The notes under the pieces: generated by a model
Seen by the model: the letters and a program-made list of their open reading frames with translations, nothing else
What the model was told of the DNA's origin: nothing
Databases searched by the model: none
Assembly: GCA_964565925.1 (NCBI GenBank)
Contig: CAZMGV010000023.1
Span: forward strand, 1-64,000
Source: CAZMGV01 sp964565925
GTDB taxonomy: Bacteria > JAGRBM01 > JAHCIT01
Reading direction: 5' to 3'
Length of the DNA stretch: 64,000 bases
Made by a program: the position numbers and the translations under genes
Shown here: positions 63,049 to 64,000 of the stretch, piece by piece
How positions within the stretch are numbered: the stretch's first letter is position 1
Layout of the letters: each line of letters begins with the position of its first letter

Positions 63049-63613
63049 GGCGCTTGGAATGCGAATGGACGATCTGGTTTGACACGATGCGCTATTAGCG
63101 TATTGACAAGTCGTGTCCGGTATACAGGACACGATGGCTGCCATATTGCGATATCGACTCTGAGAAGTAGTAAACCTGTGGCCTCTTTATACGCTGGTAA
63201 CTGCTCTCAGGCTCCTCGTTTGCTAGCGTCCTCGAGAGCACCTCAAAATCTTGCATAAATGCCTGGATGTGATCCGGATTTCTGGCCGTAATTGTCTGGA
63301 AATGTTATATTTTTAAGCGCTAAAACAGCATATTTTGTCTTGCACTGTGCTTCTTGGGACCTTCTGCGCAACGATTGCGTGTCAATAACCCTTCAACACA
63401 GTGCATGACAGCGGTTTCGTAGTAATCATAGTTGGTAACAGGAGTTAACCGGCTGTAGTTATTAGGTATTTATCAGCTGTTATGAGGGGCTGTTTTAACT
63501 GGAGAATCGGCGTTTCCGGTACGGAAATTGCGGTTTAAGGCTTTGCAGATGAATACGCATCCATGTGAATCGGCTTCTCAATACCGGTTCCAGGGCCAAG
63601 GCGGTAAGAGCGG
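63049..63613. other. AT-richer gene-free region
   Basis: No gene is seen on either strand. From about 63070 to 63560 the sequence is visibly richer in A+T than the rest of the window (for example around 63301-63345). It contains the GACACGA half-site cluster near its start. It should hold the promoter of the gene that begins at 63614. Confidence 0.6.
63081..63134. promoter_or_regulatory. Cluster of GACACGA half-sites overlapping promoter-like hexamers
   Basis: A perfect 8-bp inverted repeat TCGTGTCC (63111-63118) and GGACACGA (63127-63134) is separated by 8 bp containing TATACA. A further GACACGA lies at 63081-63087, overlapping a TTGACA at 63080-63085; a second TTGACA is at 63103-63108. The arrangement looks like an operator over a promoter. 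The regulator is unknown. Confidence 0.45.
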
Positions 63614-64000
63614 ATGAAGAAACGAAACCATTATGGACTGGCGCGAGCGGGTATCCGCCTGTCGGGCTGGATAGCGGTGATCGTGTTGGCGTTGTCAGGA
63701 ACGCGGGCGGGCGCGTATGTGGGGAGCCCTGACCTGTTCAAGACGACGGGGGCGTCGAATTTCGGAACGGGCGTGAACACGACGATGCCGGCGGCAGGAG
63801 CGTGCGGTCCGAACACGGCGGCGTGTACGCCGCCGACGCTTCCGACGACAGACATGACGTATGCGGTGCCTGTGGACACGAACGTCGCGGGCAATAACAC
63901 GACGATATCGGTGGTGGGGACGGTGAACGTGGCGGGAGCCACGGCGGGTACGAACGATATCTGCATTGGAAGCCCGAGCACCTGCCTGACGGTGTCGGTG
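63614..64000 (+). CDS. Start of a secreted protein, cut by the window end
   Basis: An ATG at 63614 opens a frame without stop codons for 129 codons to the window end. The first 34 or so residues form a clear Sec signal peptide (MKKRNHYGLARAGIRLSGW, then IAVIVLALSGTRAGA). The mature part is Thr/Gly/Ala/Pro-rich with spaced cysteines (GACGPNTAAC, DICIGSPSTC). It has beta-type repeats such as NTTISVVGTVNVAG. Codons prefer G at third positions (ACG, GCG, GTG), unlike the C-ending preference of the giant genes before it. There is no lipobox, so it is exported in another way than the three giant lipoproteins. Family not recognised. Confidence 0.75.
   Translation, partial: MKKRNHYGLARAGIRLSGWIAVIVLALSGTRAGAYVGSPDLFKTTGASNFGTGVNTTMPAAGACGPNTAACTPPTLPTTDMTYAVPVDTNVAGNNTTISVVGTVNVAGATAGTNDICIGSPSTCLTVSV

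Noticed and set aside
1..64000. CRISPR arrays, insertion sequences, integrase or attachment sites
   Set aside because: No regularly spaced direct repeats, transposase-like or integrase-like proteins, or terminal inverted repeats were seen. The repeats inside the giant genes are protein modules, not mobile DNA elements with their own genes.

Overview
The window is GC-rich DNA from a Gram-negative bacterium. Several features point that way: a small 4.5S-type SRP RNA, periplasmic MsrP/MsrQ, Tat signals and lipoboxes without Asp at +2. The gene set (SRP RNA next to dnaX, hybrid histidine kinase, YfhO, HEAT-repeat and Ig-like lipoproteins, very large secreted proteins) is reminiscent of uncultivated delta-proteobacterial or myxobacterial-grade lineages. 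That placement is inference; there is no rRNA here to settle it.

Positions 1-22250 hold ordinary genes, mostly single transcription units in alternating orientation. They encode the MsrPQ methionine-sulfoxide repair pair, an MscS-type channel, an Acg-like nitroreductase, a stand-alone receiver, an Ig-like plus HEAT lipoprotein, a putative hotdog protein, a hemerythrin, a hybrid histidine kinase, a DedA protein, a GT39-type glycosyltransferase, a YfhO membrane protein, SRP RNA with dnaX, a membrane-anchored duplicated beta-domain protein, a STAS-like protein, a second HEAT protein and a secreted trypsin-like protease. Several convergent neighbours touch or overlap; two pairs share a single CTAG as both stop codons.

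Positions 22844-62981 are the notable part. Three consecutive genes on the + strand encode lipoproteins of about 4049, 4624 and 4463 residues. They are clearly paralogous: the same long series of blocks recurs in the same order, including an Ig-like region, a predicted helical region, a QMREP-NGC block, an ED-T/S-DC-RGV block, a dockerin-like DDxNRNG calcium loop and a VNNQxPR C-terminal block. Into this backbone at least thirteen copies of a roughly 60-85 residue beta module have been inserted, mostly at different places in each paralogue, and one copy sits inside another module type. I do not recognise a named family for the backbone. I regard the locus as a candidate undescribed family of giant outer-membrane or surface lipoproteins.

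A strong terminator closes the array at about 63018-63048. An AT-richer gene-free stretch with operator-like half-sites follows, and then the start of another secreted protein (63614 to the window end) that uses a visibly different codon choice and runs off the edge.
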